Assembly: GCF_003751785.1 (NCBI RefSeq)
Contig: NZ_RKIE01000002.1
Span: 372,001-436,000 of the forward strand
Length of the DNA stretch: 64,000 bases
Source: Frigoribacterium sp. PhB160
GTDB lineage: Bacteria; Actinomycetota; Actinomycetes; Actinomycetales; Microbacteriaceae
Reading direction: 5' to 3'
The notes beneath the pieces are model-generated. The model saw only the letters and a program-made list of their open reading frames with translations, made no database searches and had not been told where the DNA came from. Position numbers and translations under genes: made by a program. Below are positions 8,629 to 18,494 of the stretch, one piece after another (within the stretch, counting starts at the first letter, position 1; each line of letters starts with the position of its first letter).

Positions 8629-8716
8629 GAGAGGTCGAGTCTACGGACCGGTCCGCGACACGCCGACGCCTCGAACTGGGGTCAGGAGGCGCGGATGTCG
8701 GTGGTGGGGAGAAACA

Positions 8717-8791
8717 TGTGCAGAACCCCCGGCAGACCGGGGGATAACCGGCCCAGAACTGTTCACAACCTGGGGAGGAGCGTGTGGATAA
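8717..8791. promoter_or_regulatory. Cluster of DnaA-box-like sites upstream of nrdH
   Basis: A perfect DnaA box is at 8783-8791 (TGTGGATAA, i.e. TTATCCACA on the minus strand). Two weaker copies in the same orientation are at 8739-8747 (TTATCCCCC, 7/9) and 8717-8725 (TTCTGCACA, 7/9). A poor opposite copy, CTGTTCACA, ends at 8767. They lie 14-90 bases before the NrdR-like boxes. Site identity is by match only; regulation by DnaA is inference from enterobacterial nrdAB. Confidence 0.45.
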
Positions 8792-8804
8792 CTACAGCCG
8801 TGTA

Positions 8805-8852
8805 ACACCGCATCTAGTTGTGGGCGCGAGTGTCGGCCACTAGATGTAGTAT
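8805..8852 (+). promoter_or_regulatory. Pair of NrdR-like boxes and putative nrd promoter
   Basis: Two 16-base sites, ACACCGCATCTAGTTG (8805-8820) and CCACTAGATGTAGTAT (8837-8852), share the acaCwAtATaTwGtgt pattern. They are 32 bases apart start to start (about three helical turns), as usual for NrdR tandem boxes, and contain the inverted pair CATCTAGT/ACTAGATG. A possible promoter TTGTGG (8818)-17-TAGATG (8841) overlaps both boxes, so NrdR binding would block it. Confidence 0.65.
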
Positions 8853-8949
8853 CGAGGAGTCGCCGCGGGCACCACGCCCGCTGCCCCAGACCCGCACCAG
8901 AACCACCGCGTCCGACCTCCCGTGTCGGCCCGAGAACACAGGGGAACCC

Positions 8950-9183
8950 ATGGCCATCACCGTCTACACCAAGCCGTCCTGCGTGCAGTGCACGGCCACC
9001 TACCGCGCCCTCGACAACAAGGGCATCGAGTACGAGGTGCTCGACGTCACGGCCGACGACGCCGCCCTCGAGACCGTCAAGGCCCTCGGCTACCTGCAGG
9101 CCCCCGTGGTCATCGCCGACGACGACCACTGGAGCGGCTTCCGCCCCGACAAGATCGCCGGTCTGGCCGCGCGCATCTCCTGA
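8950..9183 (+). CDS. nrdH: Glutaredoxin-like protein NrdH
   Basis: 77 residues. Small thioredoxin-fold electron donor to class Ib ribonucleotide reductase, reduced by thioredoxin reductase. Redox motif CVQC ([14 protein letters not shown], near residue 11) and the C-terminal WSGFRPDKI loop are diagnostic for NrdH. The start at 8950 has AGGGGAA upstream. First gene of nrdHIEF, preceded by NrdR-like boxes; a 95-base gap separates it from nrdI. Confidence 0.96.
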   Translation: MAITVYTKPSCVQCTATYRALDNKGIEYEVLDVTADDAALETVKALGYLQAPVVIADDDHWSGFRPDKIAGLAARIS

Positions 9184-9278
9184 CCCGCGCCTCCTCGCGT
9201 CCCCCGGCCGGTGACCAGTCGGCCGGGCGACGCGACAGCGAGACGGAACGCACCGCGAGCAGGGAGGCGGCCAGCACC

Positions 9279-9695
9279 ATGACCCACCTCGTCTACTTCT
9301 CGAGCGTCTCGGGCAACACCCACCGCTTCGTCCAGAAGCTCGGCGTGCCCGCAGAGCGCATCCCCCTGTTCCCGTCGGAACAGCCGCTCCACGTCAGCGA
9401 CCCCTACGTGCTCGTCCTCCCCACCTACGGCGGGGGCGAGGGCCGGGGCGCCGTGCCGAAGCAGGTCATCCGGTTCCTCAACGACGAGCGCAACCGCTCG
9501 CTCATCCGCGGAGTCGTCGCGGCGGGCAACACCAACTTCGGCGAGGGCTACTGCCTGGCCGGCGACATCGTCGCCGCCAAGTGCGACGTGCCCCTCCTCT
9601 ATCGATTCGAGGTCTTCGGGACCCCGGAGGACGTCTCCGCAGTACAGAACGGATTGGAAGAATTTTGGACGCAGCAGTCGACGATCTCGAAGTGA
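9279..9695 (+). CDS. nrdI: Flavodoxin-like protein NrdI
   Basis: 138 residues. FMN protein that supplies oxidant for assembling the dimanganese-tyrosyl radical cofactor of NrdF. FMN-binding loops [11 protein letters not shown] (residue 7 on) and [16 protein letters not shown], and the family signature [15 protein letters not shown], are all visible. ATG 9279 has AGGGAGG about 9 bases upstream. Its end overlaps or abuts the nrdE start, so the two are translationally linked. Confidence 0.95.
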   Translation: MTHLVYFSSVSGNTHRFVQKLGVPAERIPLFPSEQPLHVSDPYVLVLPTYGGGEGRGAVPKQVIRFLNDERNRSLIRGVVAAGNTNFGEGYCLAGDIVAAKCDVPLLYRFEVFGTPEDVSAVQNGLEEFWTQQSTISK

Positions 9696-9715
9696 TCGCA
9701 GCTCCCGGCCAGGGC

Positions 9716-11827
9716 ATGACCATGGACTACCACTCGCTCAACGCGATGCTGAACCTCTACGGCCCGTCCGGCGAGATCCAGTTCGACAAAGATCGAGAGG
9801 CGGCGAAGCAGTACTTCCTGCAGCACGTCAACCAGAACACGGTCTTCTTCCACAACCTGCGCGAGCGCCTCGACTACCTCGTCGAGAACGAGTACTACGA
9901 GCTGGCGACCATCGAGCAGTACGACTTCTCCTTCATCGAGAAGCTGAACGACCTCGCCTACTCGAAGAAGTTCCGCTTCCAGACCTTCCTCGGCGCGTTC
10001 AAGTACTACACCTCGTACACGCTCAAGACGTTCGACGGCAAGCGCTACCTCGAGCGCTTCGAAGATCGAGTGGTCATGACCGCCCTCGGCCTCGCCCAGG
10101 GCGACGAGCAGCTCGCGATCGACCTCGTCGAGGAGATCATCGGCGGGCGCTTCCAGCCGGCCACGCCGACCTTCCTCAACACGGCGAAGGCGCAGCGCGG
10201 CGAGCTCGTCAGCTGCTTCCTGCTGCGCATCGAAGACAACATGGAGTCGATCTCGCGCGGCATCAACTCGTCGCTGCAGCTCTCCAAGCGCGGCGGCGGC
10301 GTCGCCCTGTCGCTCTCGAACATCCGCGAGGCGGGCGCCCCGATCAAGCAGATCGAGAACCAGTCGTCGGGCATCATCCCCGTCATGAAGCTGCTCGAAG
10401 ACAGCTTCAGCTACGCGAACCAGCTCGGTGCGCGTCAGGGCGCCGGCGCCGTGTACCTCAGCGCCCACCACCCCGACATCATGCGGTTCCTCGACACCAA
10501 GCGCGAGAACGCCGACGAGAAGATCCGCATCAAGACGCTGTCCCTCGGCGTCGTCGTGCCCGACATCACGTTCGAGCTCGCCAAGAACAACGAAGACATG
10601 TACCTGTTCTCGCCGTACGACGTCGAGAAGGTCTACGGCGTGCCCTTCGGCGACGTGCCGATCAGCGAGAAGTACCGCGAGATGGTGGCCGACGGCCGCA
10701 TCAAGAAGACCAAGATCAAGGCGCGCGACTTCTTCCAGACAATCGCCGAGATCCAGTTCGAGTCGGGCTACCCCTACATCGTCTTCGAAGACACCGTGAA
10801 CGCGGCCAACCCGATCAAGGGCCGCATCAACATGTCGAACCTCTGCTCGGAGATCCTGCAGGTCAACACCCCGACCACGTTCAACGAAGACCTGTCGTAC
10901 GACGTCATCGGCAAGGACATCTCCTGCAACCTCGGCTCGATGAACATCGCGCTGTCGATGGACGCCCCCGACTTCGGCAAGACGGTCGAGACGGCGATCC
11001 GCGGCCTCAGCGCCGTCAGCGACATGAGCCACATCCAGTCGGTGCGCTCGATCGAGGTCGGCAACGACCAGTCGCACGCCATCGGCCTCGGCCAGATGAA
11101 CCTCCACGGCTACCTGGCGCGCGAGCACGTGCACTACGGCAGCGAGGAGGCGATCGACTTCACGAACATCTACTTCTACACGGTGCTGTTCCACGCCCTG
11201 CGGGCCTCGAACACCATCGCGATCGAGCGCGGCGTCACCTTCGGCGGCTTCGCCGACTCGAAGTACGCGTCGGGCGAGTTCTTCGACAAGTACACCGAGC
11301 AGGCGTGGGTGCCCGCGACCGAGCGCGCGGCCGGCCTCTTCGCCGCGTCGGGCGTCGCGATCCCCACGCAAGAGGACTGGCGTCAGCTGAAGGCCAGCGT
11401 CATGGAGCACGGCCTGTACAACCAGAACCTGCAGGCGGTGCCGCCGACCGGGTCGATCTCGTACATCAACCACTCGACGTCGTCGATCCACCCGATCGCG
11501 TCGAAGATCGAGATCCGCAAGGAAGGCAAGCTCGGCCGCGTCTACTACCCGGCGCCGTTCATGTCGAACGACAACCTGGAGTACTACACCGACGCGTACG
11601 AGATCGGCCCCGAGAAGATCATCGACACGTACGCCGCGGCGACGCAGCATGTCGACCAGGGGCTCTCGCTGACCCTGTTCTTCAAGGACACCGCGACGAC
11701 GCGCGACATCAACAAGGCGCAGATCTACGCATGGCGCAAGGGCATCAAGACGATCTACTACATCCGTCTCCGCCAGCTCGCCCTCGAGGGCACCGAGGTC
11801 GACGGCTGCGTCTCGTGCATGTTGTGA
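9716..11827 (+). CDS. nrdE: Class Ib ribonucleoside-diphosphate reductase alpha subunit
   Basis: About 703 residues. It reduces NDPs to dNDPs. Visible: RELVSC-type N-terminal redox Cys ([14 protein letters not shown]), the active-site loop NLCSEI, the finger-loop region [16 protein letters not shown], and the C-terminal CVSCML pair recharged by NrdH. The start is uncertain. ATG 9716 is listed because it precedes the conserved [16 protein letters not shown] 9722, GTG 9692 (overlapping the nrdI stop as GTGA) and TTG 9665 (with GGAAG 5 bases upstream) are in frame. Confidence 0.95.
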   Translation: MTMDYHSLNAMLNLYGPSGEIQFDKDREAAKQYFLQHVNQNTVFFHNLRERLDYLVENEYYELATIEQYDFSFIEKLNDLAYSKKFRFQTFLGAFKYYTSYTLKTFDGKRYLERFEDRVVMTALGLAQGDEQLAIDLVEEIIGGRFQPATPTFLNTAKAQRGELVSCFLLRIEDNMESISRGINSSLQLSKRGGGVALSLSNIREAGAPIKQIENQSSGIIPVMKLLEDSFSYANQLGARQGAGAVYLSAHHPDIMRFLDTKRENADEKIRIKTLSLGVVVPDITFELAKNNEDMYLFSPYDVEKVYGVPFGDVPISEKYREMVADGRIKKTKIKARDFFQTIAEIQFESGYPYIVFEDTVNAANPIKGRINMSNLCSEILQVNTPTTFNEDLSYDVIGKDISCNLGSMNIALSMDAPDFGKTVETAIRGLSAVSDMSHIQSVRSIEVGNDQSHAIGLGQMNLHGYLAREHVHYGSEEAIDFTNIYFYTVLFHALRASNTIAIERGVTFGGFADSKYASGEFFDKYTEQAWVPATERAAGLFAASGVAIPTQEDWRQLKASVMEHGLYNQNLQAVPPTGSISYINHSTSSIHPIASKIEIRKEGKLGRVYYPAPFMSNDNLEYYTDAYEIGPEKIIDTYAAATQHVDQGLSLTLFFKDTATTRDINKAQIYAWRKGIKTIYYIRLRQLALEGTEVDGCVSCML

Positions 11828-11921
11828 GCGCCGCCGACCCTTCAGCGCACCGCATGCTCTAGGCCCCACGGCCACCCGGCGCGGGCCGGTCTCGACGACC
11901 GGCCCGCGCCTCCCGAACTGA

Positions 11922-12980
<1,059 letters not shown>

Positions 12981-13005
12981 CCCCGAGCGCACCACCGCAC
13001 CACCC

Positions 13006-13045
13006 CGGAGGCGGTACCGACCAGACCAGGTCGGTGCCACCTCCG
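13006..13045 (+). terminator. Hairpin terminator after nrdF
   Basis: A 16-bp stem (13006-13021 with 13030-13045, two G-U pairs) and an 8-base loop, 25 bases past the nrdF stop. There is no U-tract, as is common in high-GC actinobacteria. Confidence 0.65.
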
Positions 13046-13137
13046 TCGTCGTCCGGGGGAGGGCGGGACGCGCGACACCCCCGGACCAGCGCCGCACCGT
13101 CGGTCCTGAGGGTGCAACGCCGGGCGGGGGGTGCGAG

Positions 13138-13175
13138 GCCCGGCCGGCCGGGCCGGGCCGGCCGGGCCGGGCCGG
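13138..13175. repeat. GGCCGGGCC low-complexity array
   Basis: Overlapping, self-complementary copies of CCGGCC and GGGCC fill the last bases before the convergent beta-galactosidase stop. It may reinforce termination or simply be slippage-prone GC DNA. Confidence 0.6.
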
Positions 13176-13176
13176 T

Positions 13177-14970
13177 CTACTGCTCGGTGTGGCCGAGGTC
13201 GGGCCGGGCGACGAACGACACGACCGGGGCCGCGGCGGCGCCCGTCTCGAACACGACGAGATCGTTGTCGCCGGCGCGCAGCTGCTCGCCCGGCACGTAG
13301 AGCGTGTGCTGCGGGCCGCGCGTCCAGTAGCGGCCGAGCGCGAAGCCGTTGACGAACACGACGCCCTTGCCCCACGAGCGCGTGTCGAGGTAGAGGTCGT
13401 GCGGCTCGTCGAGCGTCACCGTGGCGTGCGCGACGAGGGGCCCGTCGAACGACGAGACCCCCGGCGTGCCCGGCTCGCCGGTGCCCGCCAGGGCCGCGAC
13501 GACCGCGTCGAGGTCGAGCGGCGTGCTCTCCCACCCGACGAGCTCCTCGCCGTCGAGCAGCGCCGGGCCGATCAGGCCCTTCGCCTCGCCGATGCGGACG
13601 CCGTAGTTGACGCGTCCCTGGTCCTCGACGAGCACCTCCAGCACGGCGCCCGGGGGCACGGCGATCGCGCGCTCGTGCTGGTCGCGCTGCAGCACGCCCA
13701 CCCGGCGCCCGTCCACCGACACGACGGCGCGGTCGCGCACGCCGGCGAACGACAGCACGCGCGACGACCCGCCCGCGGGCAGGGCGACCCGGTGCCGCGA
13801 GAAGCCGCGGTACGTGCCGAGCGCGTCCATGGTCGGCACGGCGTCGCTCGCGAGCCAGGACGCGTCGGCGCCCGCGAGCCCGACGGCCTCCGCCAGCGGC
13901 ACCGCCTGGTCGAAGGTCGTCGCCAGCACGGGCGCGTCCGAGCGCGTCGACGGCACCTCGTCGGGCACCGGCATGTGCCGAGCGATGACGTCACGGAACG
14001 CGAAGAACTTCTCCGTCGGCCACCCGGCCTCGTCGAGGGGGGCGTCGTAGTCGTACGACGTGACGTGCGACTGGTACGTGCCCTTGTGGTTGGCGCCGTT
14101 GGTGAAGCCGAAGTTGGTGCCGCCGTGGAACATGTAGACGTTCACCGACGCACCGGCCGTGAGCAGCGCGTCCAGCTCGCGCGCCGCCTCCTCGACCGGG
14201 GTGGTGTGGTGGTGCTCGCCCCAGTGGTCGAACCAGCCGTCCCAGAACTCCGAGCACATCAGCGGCCCGGTCGGCTGGTGGCGGCGCAGCGTGGCGAGCC
14301 GCTCGGCCGCGCGCGAGCCGAAGCTGCCCGTCTTGTGCAGCTCGGGCAGGCTGCCCGCCTCGAGCATCTCGTCGGTCGGCTGGTCGACCGTGGTCAGGGG
14401 CACCACCACGCCGGAGGCGCGGGTCAGGTCGACGAGGTGCCGCAGGTACCCGGAGTCGTCGCCGTACGCGCCGTACTCGTTCTCGATCTGCACGAGCACG
14501 ACGGGGCCGCCGTGGTCGATCTGGCGGGGGACGACGATCTCGTAGACGCGCTCGAGGAACTCGTCGACGGCGGCCAGGTAGAGCGGCTCGCTGCGGCGGA
14601 CGCCGACGGCGGGGTCGTCGAACAGCCAGCCGGGCAGGCCGCCGCCGTCCCACTCGGCGCAGATGTAGGGGCCGGGCCGCACGATCGCGTGCAGGCCCTC
14701 GGCGGCGACGAGGTCGAGGAACCTGCCGAGGTCGAGCCCGGCGCTCGTGTCGAAGTCGCCGCGGCGGGGCGAGTGCGCGTTCCACGCGACGTAGGTCTCG
14801 ATGGTGTTGAGGCCCATCAGCCGGGCCTTGCGGATGCGGTCGGCCCACTGGTCGGGGTGGACGCGGAAGTAGTGCAGGGCACCCGCGACGACGCGGTGGG
14901 GTGCTCCGTCGAGCTCGAAGTGCTCGGGTCCGATGACGAAGCGGGTGCTCGTGGGGGCGGTGGTGCTGAT
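13177..14970 (-). CDS. GH35 beta-galactosidase with non-standard ATC start
   Basis: 597 residues if read from ATC 14970. Family 35 retaining beta-galactosidase: RPGPYICAEWDGGGLPGW, acid/base Glu in QIENEYG, nucleophile Glu in MCSEFWDGWFDHWG, and C-terminal jelly-roll domains. The first in-frame ATG (14817) would remove about 51 conserved residues (VVAGALHYFRVHPDQW, RIRKARLMGLNTIE). The conserved reading begins ISTTAPTSTRFVIGP at an ATC placed 6 bases after GGAGG; ATG would give the ordinary MSTTAPTST. Either AUC is used, or the start codon is mutated or mis-sequenced at 14968. Probably intracellular, as no signal peptide is seen. It follows the ABC importer on the same strand. Confidence 0.85.
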   Translation of the reverse strand: MSTTAPTSTRFVIGPEHFELDGAPHRVVAGALHYFRVHPDQWADRIRKARLMGLNTIETYVAWNAHSPRRGDFDTSAGLDLGRFLDLVAAEGLHAIVRPGPYICAEWDGGGLPGWLFDDPAVGVRRSEPLYLAAVDEFLERVYEIVVPRQIDHGGPVVLVQIENEYGAYGDDSGYLRHLVDLTRASGVVVPLTTVDQPTDEMLEAGSLPELHKTGSFGSRAAERLATLRRHQPTGPLMCSEFWDGWFDHWGEHHHTTPVEEAARELDALLTAGASVNVYMFHGGTNFGFTNGANHKGTYQSHVTSYDYDAPLDEAGWPTEKFFAFRDVIARHMPVPDEVPSTRSDAPVLATTFDQAVPLAEAVGLAGADASWLASDAVPTMDALGTYRGFSRHRVALPAGGSSRVLSFAGVRDRAVVSVDGRRVGVLQRDQHERAIAVPPGAVLEVLVEDQGRVNYGVRIGEAKGLIGPALLDGEELVGWESTPLDLDAVVAALAGTGEPGTPGVSSFDGPLVAHATVTLDEPHDLYLDTRSWGKGVVFVNGFALGRYWTRGPQHTLYVPGEQLRAGDNDLVVFETGAAAAPVVSFVARPDLGHTEQ

Positions 14971-15012
14971 GGTGTTCCTCCGAGGGGGACGTGACGGCGG
15001 GGGACGTGGCGA

Positions 15013-15044
15013 CGGGGAGGCGCGACCGGGGTCGCGCCTCCCCG
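15013..15044. terminator. Perfect 15-bp hairpin between binding-protein gene and beta-galactosidase
   Basis: Arms 15013-15027 and 15030-15044 are perfect complements with a 2-base centre, each containing GGAGGCGCG. It lies between the binding-protein stop (15080) and the GH35 start, so it could attenuate read-through from transporter to hydrolase. Confidence 0.55.
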
Positions 15045-15079
15045 CTGCGGTGGTGAGGCGGTGCTGTTGCGGTGGTGTA

Positions 15080-16435
15080 CTACTTGGTCTCGACCGTGAA
15101 GCCCTGCTGCTCGCCGTAGGCGGCGGTGGCCTTCGCCCAGTCCTCGAGGACGGGGTCGAGCGAGGTGCCGTTGGTGTACGCCGACGACGCGCTGTCGCTG
15201 AAGATGCTGTTCGCGTAGACCTGGAAGGGCAGGTACTGCCAGTCGGGCAGCACGTCCTTGGCGGCCTGCGAGAGCACCTCGTTGATCTTCTGGCCGCCGA
15301 AGTACTCGGGAGCCTCGTTCAGGAAGGTCTCGTCGTCGAGGTCGGCGACGGTCGAGGGGAACCCGCCGGCGTCGAAGGAGATCTGACGACCTTCCTCCTC
15401 GGCGGTGGCGAACTTGGTGAACTCCGCCGCGACGAGCTTGTTCTGCGACTGGTCCATGACGGCGATGGACGATCCGCCGTTCTCGGCGGTCGCGGTGTCG
15501 CCCTCCTCGTACTGGGGCATGGGGGCGACGCGCCACTGGCCGGAGCCCTCGGCGGCCTGGGCCGTCAGGTTGCCGGGCATCCAGGCGCCGGTGAGCATCG
15601 TGGCGATCGAGCCGTCGCCGAGGGCGCGGAACCACTCGTCGGTCCAGCCGGGGGTCTGGGCGAGCGAGCCGTTCTCGACGAGCGTGTTCCAGGTCGAGGT
15701 CCAGCGCTTGGCGCCCTCGTCCTGCAGGTCGATGGTGACGTTCTCGCCGTCGACCGTGTAGGGGTGGCCGCCGGCCTGCCAGATCATGCTCGTGGTGAAG
15801 CCGGCGTCGCCGGTGTCGCCCGCGATGTACTGGTTCGGGTCGGCCGAGTGCATCGTCTCGGCGGCCGCGAGGTACTCGTCCCAGGTCTTCGGCACGGCGA
15901 TGCCGTACTTGTCGAAGACGTCCTGGCGGTAGAACATCGCCATGGGGCCCGAGTCCTGGGGGAGGGCGTAGACCGCGTCGCCGTCGGTGACGGAGTTCCA
16001 GGTCGAGGCCGTGAAGTCCTCCTCGAGGTCGCCGTAGCCGTAGCCGCTGAGGTCGGCGAGCGAGCCGCCGAGCGAGAACTGCGGGATCGCGAAGTACTCG
16101 ACCTGGGCGACGTCGGGCGCGCCCTTGCCGGCCTTGATGGCGTTCTGCAGCTTCGTGTACTGGTCGGCGCCGGTGCCGACGTTCTGCACGTCGACGGTGA
16201 TCTCGGGGTGCGCCTTCTCGAACGCCTCGGCGATGGGCTCGACCGCGGGGGCCCAGGCCCAGACCGTGATGGTGCTCTTCTGGTCGAGGGCCGCGGCCAG
16301 CTCGTCGGACGAGGCCGTGTCGCTGCTGGCGCCGCCGCCGGCGCCGGAGGAGCACGCCGCGAGGGAGCCCGCGAGGGCGATGCCGAGGCCGAGGGCGACG
16401 ACGCGCCTCGCGGTGCGGGGGAGGGATCGGGTCAT
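15080..16435 (-). CDS. Sugar ABC transporter substrate-binding lipoprotein
   Basis: 451 residues. Signal peptide with lipobox LAAC (lipid-bearing Cys28), then a family 1 extracellular sugar-binding protein: TITVWAWAPAVEPIAEAFEK, MFYRQDVFDKYGIAVPKTWDEY and AMLTGAW-like segments typical of MalE/UgpB-type proteins. It is anchored outside the membrane and hands sugar to the two permeases encoded just upstream. The neighbouring GH35 gene suggests a galactoside ligand; that is inference. The start at 16435 gives an ordinary n-region (MTRSLPRTARR). Confidence 0.92.
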   Translation of the reverse strand: MTRSLPRTARRVVALGLGIALAGSLAACSSGAGGGASSDTASSDELAAALDQKSTITVWAWAPAVEPIAEAFEKAHPEITVDVQNVGTGADQYTKLQNAIKAGKGAPDVAQVEYFAIPQFSLGGSLADLSGYGYGDLEEDFTASTWNSVTDGDAVYALPQDSGPMAMFYRQDVFDKYGIAVPKTWDEYLAAAETMHSADPNQYIAGDTGDAGFTTSMIWQAGGHPYTVDGENVTIDLQDEGAKRWTSTWNTLVENGSLAQTPGWTDEWFRALGDGSIATMLTGAWMPGNLTAQAAEGSGQWRVAPMPQYEEGDTATAENGGSSIAVMDQSQNKLVAAEFTKFATAEEEGRQISFDAGGFPSTVADLDDETFLNEAPEYFGGQKINEVLSQAAKDVLPDWQYLPFQVYANSIFSDSASSAYTNGTSLDPVLEDWAKATAAYGEQQGFTVETK

Positions 16436-16524
16436 GGTGGTGGTGCCTTTCACTTCGTCGTGGAGGTGGTGGTGCGGGGTGGTGCTGTGGGGGACGGTGC
16501 GGAGGGAAGGTCGGGGAGAGGTCG

Positions 16525-17472
16525 TCAGGCCTTGACGCCGCCGGCCGAGAGGCCGGACTGCCAGTAGCGCTGGAGGAAGAGGAACGCGACGACGATCGGG
16601 ATGATCGCGAGGAACGAGCCGGTGATGACCAGGTTGTAGATCGGGTCGCCGCCGACGGTGGTCGACTGCGCGTTCCACTGGTTGAGGCCGACGGTCAGCG
16701 GGTACCAGCGCGAGTCGCTCAGCATGATCAGCGGCAGGAAGTAGTTGTTCCAGGTCGCGACGATCGAGAAGAGCAGCACCGTGATGAGGCCGGGGCTCAG
16801 CAGGCGCAGGCTGATCGTGAAGAACGTGCGCACCTCGCTCGAGCCGTCCATGCGGGCGGCCTCGAGGATCTCGGTCGGCACGGAGTCGACGGCGTAGGTC
16901 CAGATCAGGTAGAGGCCGAACGGGCTGATCAGCGACGGCAGGATGATCGCCCACGGGGTGTTCGTGAGCCCGAGCTGGCTGAACATGAGGAAGGTCGGGA
17001 CCGCGAGGGCGGTGCCGGGGATGGCGACCGCGCCCAGGACGACCGCGAACACGGCCTTCTTGCCCGGGAAGTCGAACTTCGCGAGGCCGTAGCCGGCCAG
17101 CGTGGCCAGGAGGGTCGCGCCTCCGGCCCCGACGACGACGTAGAGCAGGGTGTTGCCGAGCCAGCGGACGAACTCGCCGTCGCCGTAGGTGAAGACGCCG
17201 CGGATGTTGTCGAACAGGGCGAAGTCGCCGCTGAACCACAGGCCGAAGGAGCTGAACAGCGCCTCCTGCGTCTTCGTCGAGTTGACGAGCAGCCAGAACA
17301 GCGGCAGCACCGAGTAGATGAGCAGCAGCGCCATGACGAGCGTCAGCAGGATGCTGCGCTTGTCGCGGGGGGCGCCGGCGCGGCGCTTGCGGGCCTGCGT
17401 CGCGCGGGTCGGGGCGACGGTGGGCGTGCCCTGGTCGGGCGCGGCGATCGGGGAGCCGGTGAGGGTCGACAT
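16525..17472 (-). CDS. Sugar ABC transporter permease (MalG type)
   Basis: 315 residues with six membrane helices after a charged 40-residue N-terminus. The EAA loop for ATPase docking is EAARMDGSSEVRTFF (near residue 205), and the ending QRYWQSGLSAGGVKA is the usual QR-x-GLxxGAVK tail. ATG 17472 follows the upstream permease stop by two bases, so the pair is cotranslated. No ATPase gene is present in the cluster. Confidence 0.93.
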   Translation of the reverse strand: MSTLTGSPIAAPDQGTPTVAPTRATQARKRRAGAPRDKRSILLTLVMALLLIYSVLPLFWLLVNSTKTQEALFSSFGLWFSGDFALFDNIRGVFTYGDGEFVRWLGNTLLYVVVGAGGATLLATLAGYGLAKFDFPGKKAVFAVVLGAVAIPGTALAVPTFLMFSQLGLTNTPWAIILPSLISPFGLYLIWTYAVDSVPTEILEAARMDGSSEVRTFFTISLRLLSPGLITVLLFSIVATWNNYFLPLIMLSDSRWYPLTVGLNQWNAQSTTVGGDPIYNLVITGSFLAIIPIVVAFLFLQRYWQSGLSAGGVKA

Positions 17473-17474
17473 GG

Positions 17475-18434
17475 TCAGGAGTCCTTCCGGGAGCCGACGA
17501 GCTGGACCACGTAGGCGACGGCCATCGTCAGGACGCCCATGATGATGGCGATCGCGGCGGAGTAGTTGTACTGCTGGCCCGCGAACGACAGGTTGTAGGC
17601 GTACATGTTCGGCGTGAAGTAGGTGCTGATGGCGTTCGGGGCGAGCGTCTGCAGGATGTTCGGCTCGTTGAAGAGCTGGAAGCTGCCGATGATCGAGAAG
17701 ATGACGCCGATGACGAGGGCTCCGCGGATGGCCGGCAGCTTGATGTTGCGGACGATGCGGAACGGGCCGGCGCCGTCGAGCTCGGCGGCCTCGTAGAGGT
17801 CGGGCGAGATGACGCGGAGGGCGGCGTAGAACAGCAGCATGTTGTAGCCGACGAACTCCCACGTGACGATGTTGCCGATCGACGCGAGCACCCAGCTCTG
17901 CGAGAGCAGGTCGGGCAGGTCCCAGCCGGTGGCGTCCTCGAGGTTGCCGACGAGGCCGAAGCGGTTTCCGTAGATGAAGCCCCACATGAGGGCGGCGACG
18001 ACGGCGGGCACGGCGTACGGCAGGAAGATCGAGATGCGGAAGAACGCCGTCAGGTGCAGGCGGGCCGAGTCGAGGGCCAGGGCGGCGGCCAGGGCGACGA
18101 TCAGCATGATCGGCACCTGCACGACGAGGAAGAGCGCGACGCGGCGGAGCGAGTCCCAGAAGTTCGGGTCGGTCAGCGCCTGGACGTAGTTCTCGAGGGC
18201 GACGAAGGAGTTGCCCCCGATCATCTGCTCCTTGAACAGGCTGAGGTAGATCGCGTAGACGACGGGCGCGACGAGCACCAGGGCGAAGACGACGAGGAAG
18301 GGGAGCACGAAGCCCCAGCCGGTCCACCGCCGCTTGTCGCGGCGGATCGGGCGGTCGCCTCGGGGCGCGGCCTGGGCGGCGCCCGGCCGGGCGGCCGCAG
18401 GTGTCGACAACGTCGTCATGGTGATCCACTTCAT
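17475..18434 (-). CDS. Sugar ABC transporter permease (MalF type)
   Basis: 319 residues, about six to seven membrane helices. The EAA loop is EAAELDGAGPFRIVRNIKLP, a MalF-class signature; WGFVLPFLVVFALVLVAPVVY is the first helix. Starts at ATG 18434 (MKWIT) or ATG 18419 (MTTLSTP) are both possible; GAGG lies before the first. First gene of the importer operon, divergent from the LacI regulator, with a palindromic operator in the short shared promoter region. Confidence 0.92.
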   Translation of the reverse strand: MKWITMTTLSTPAAARPGAAQAAPRGDRPIRRDKRRWTGWGFVLPFLVVFALVLVAPVVYAIYLSLFKEQMIGGNSFVALENYVQALTDPNFWDSLRRVALFLVVQVPIMLIVALAAALALDSARLHLTAFFRISIFLPYAVPAVVAALMWGFIYGNRFGLVGNLEDATGWDLPDLLSQSWVLASIGNIVTWEFVGYNMLLFYAALRVISPDLYEAAELDGAGPFRIVRNIKLPAIRGALVIGVIFSIIGSFQLFNEPNILQTLAPNAISTYFTPNMYAYNLSFAGQQYNYSAAIAIIMGVLTMAVAYVVQLVGSRKDS

Positions 18435-18474
18435 CGGGGTAGGCCTCGTGAACACCGCTGCTGATCCAGCTTGG

Positions 18475-18488
18475 TGTTTACGTAAACA
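18475..18488. promoter_or_regulatory. LacI-family operator
   Basis: Perfect 14-base palindrome TGTTTACGTAAACA with the central CG typical of LacI/GalR sites, between the divergent malF-type gene and the regulator. A second imperfect arrangement, GTGAACACC (18448-18456) facing GGTGTTTAC (18473-18481), overlaps it. The TAAACA part lies 6 bases before the regulator's ATG 18495, so binding would also repress the regulator. Confidence 0.75.
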
Positions 18489-18494
18489 TCTGGG

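Noticed and set aside
8717-8852. DnaA boxes and AT-rich patch read as a replication origin
   Set aside because: Only one perfect box, no dnaA or dnaN nearby and no extended AT-rich unwinding region; promoter control of nrd is the simpler reading.
13138-13175. GGCCGGGCC array as a CRISPR or mobile-element end
   Set aside because: No spacers, no regular unit and no transposase gene; simple GC-rich low complexity.
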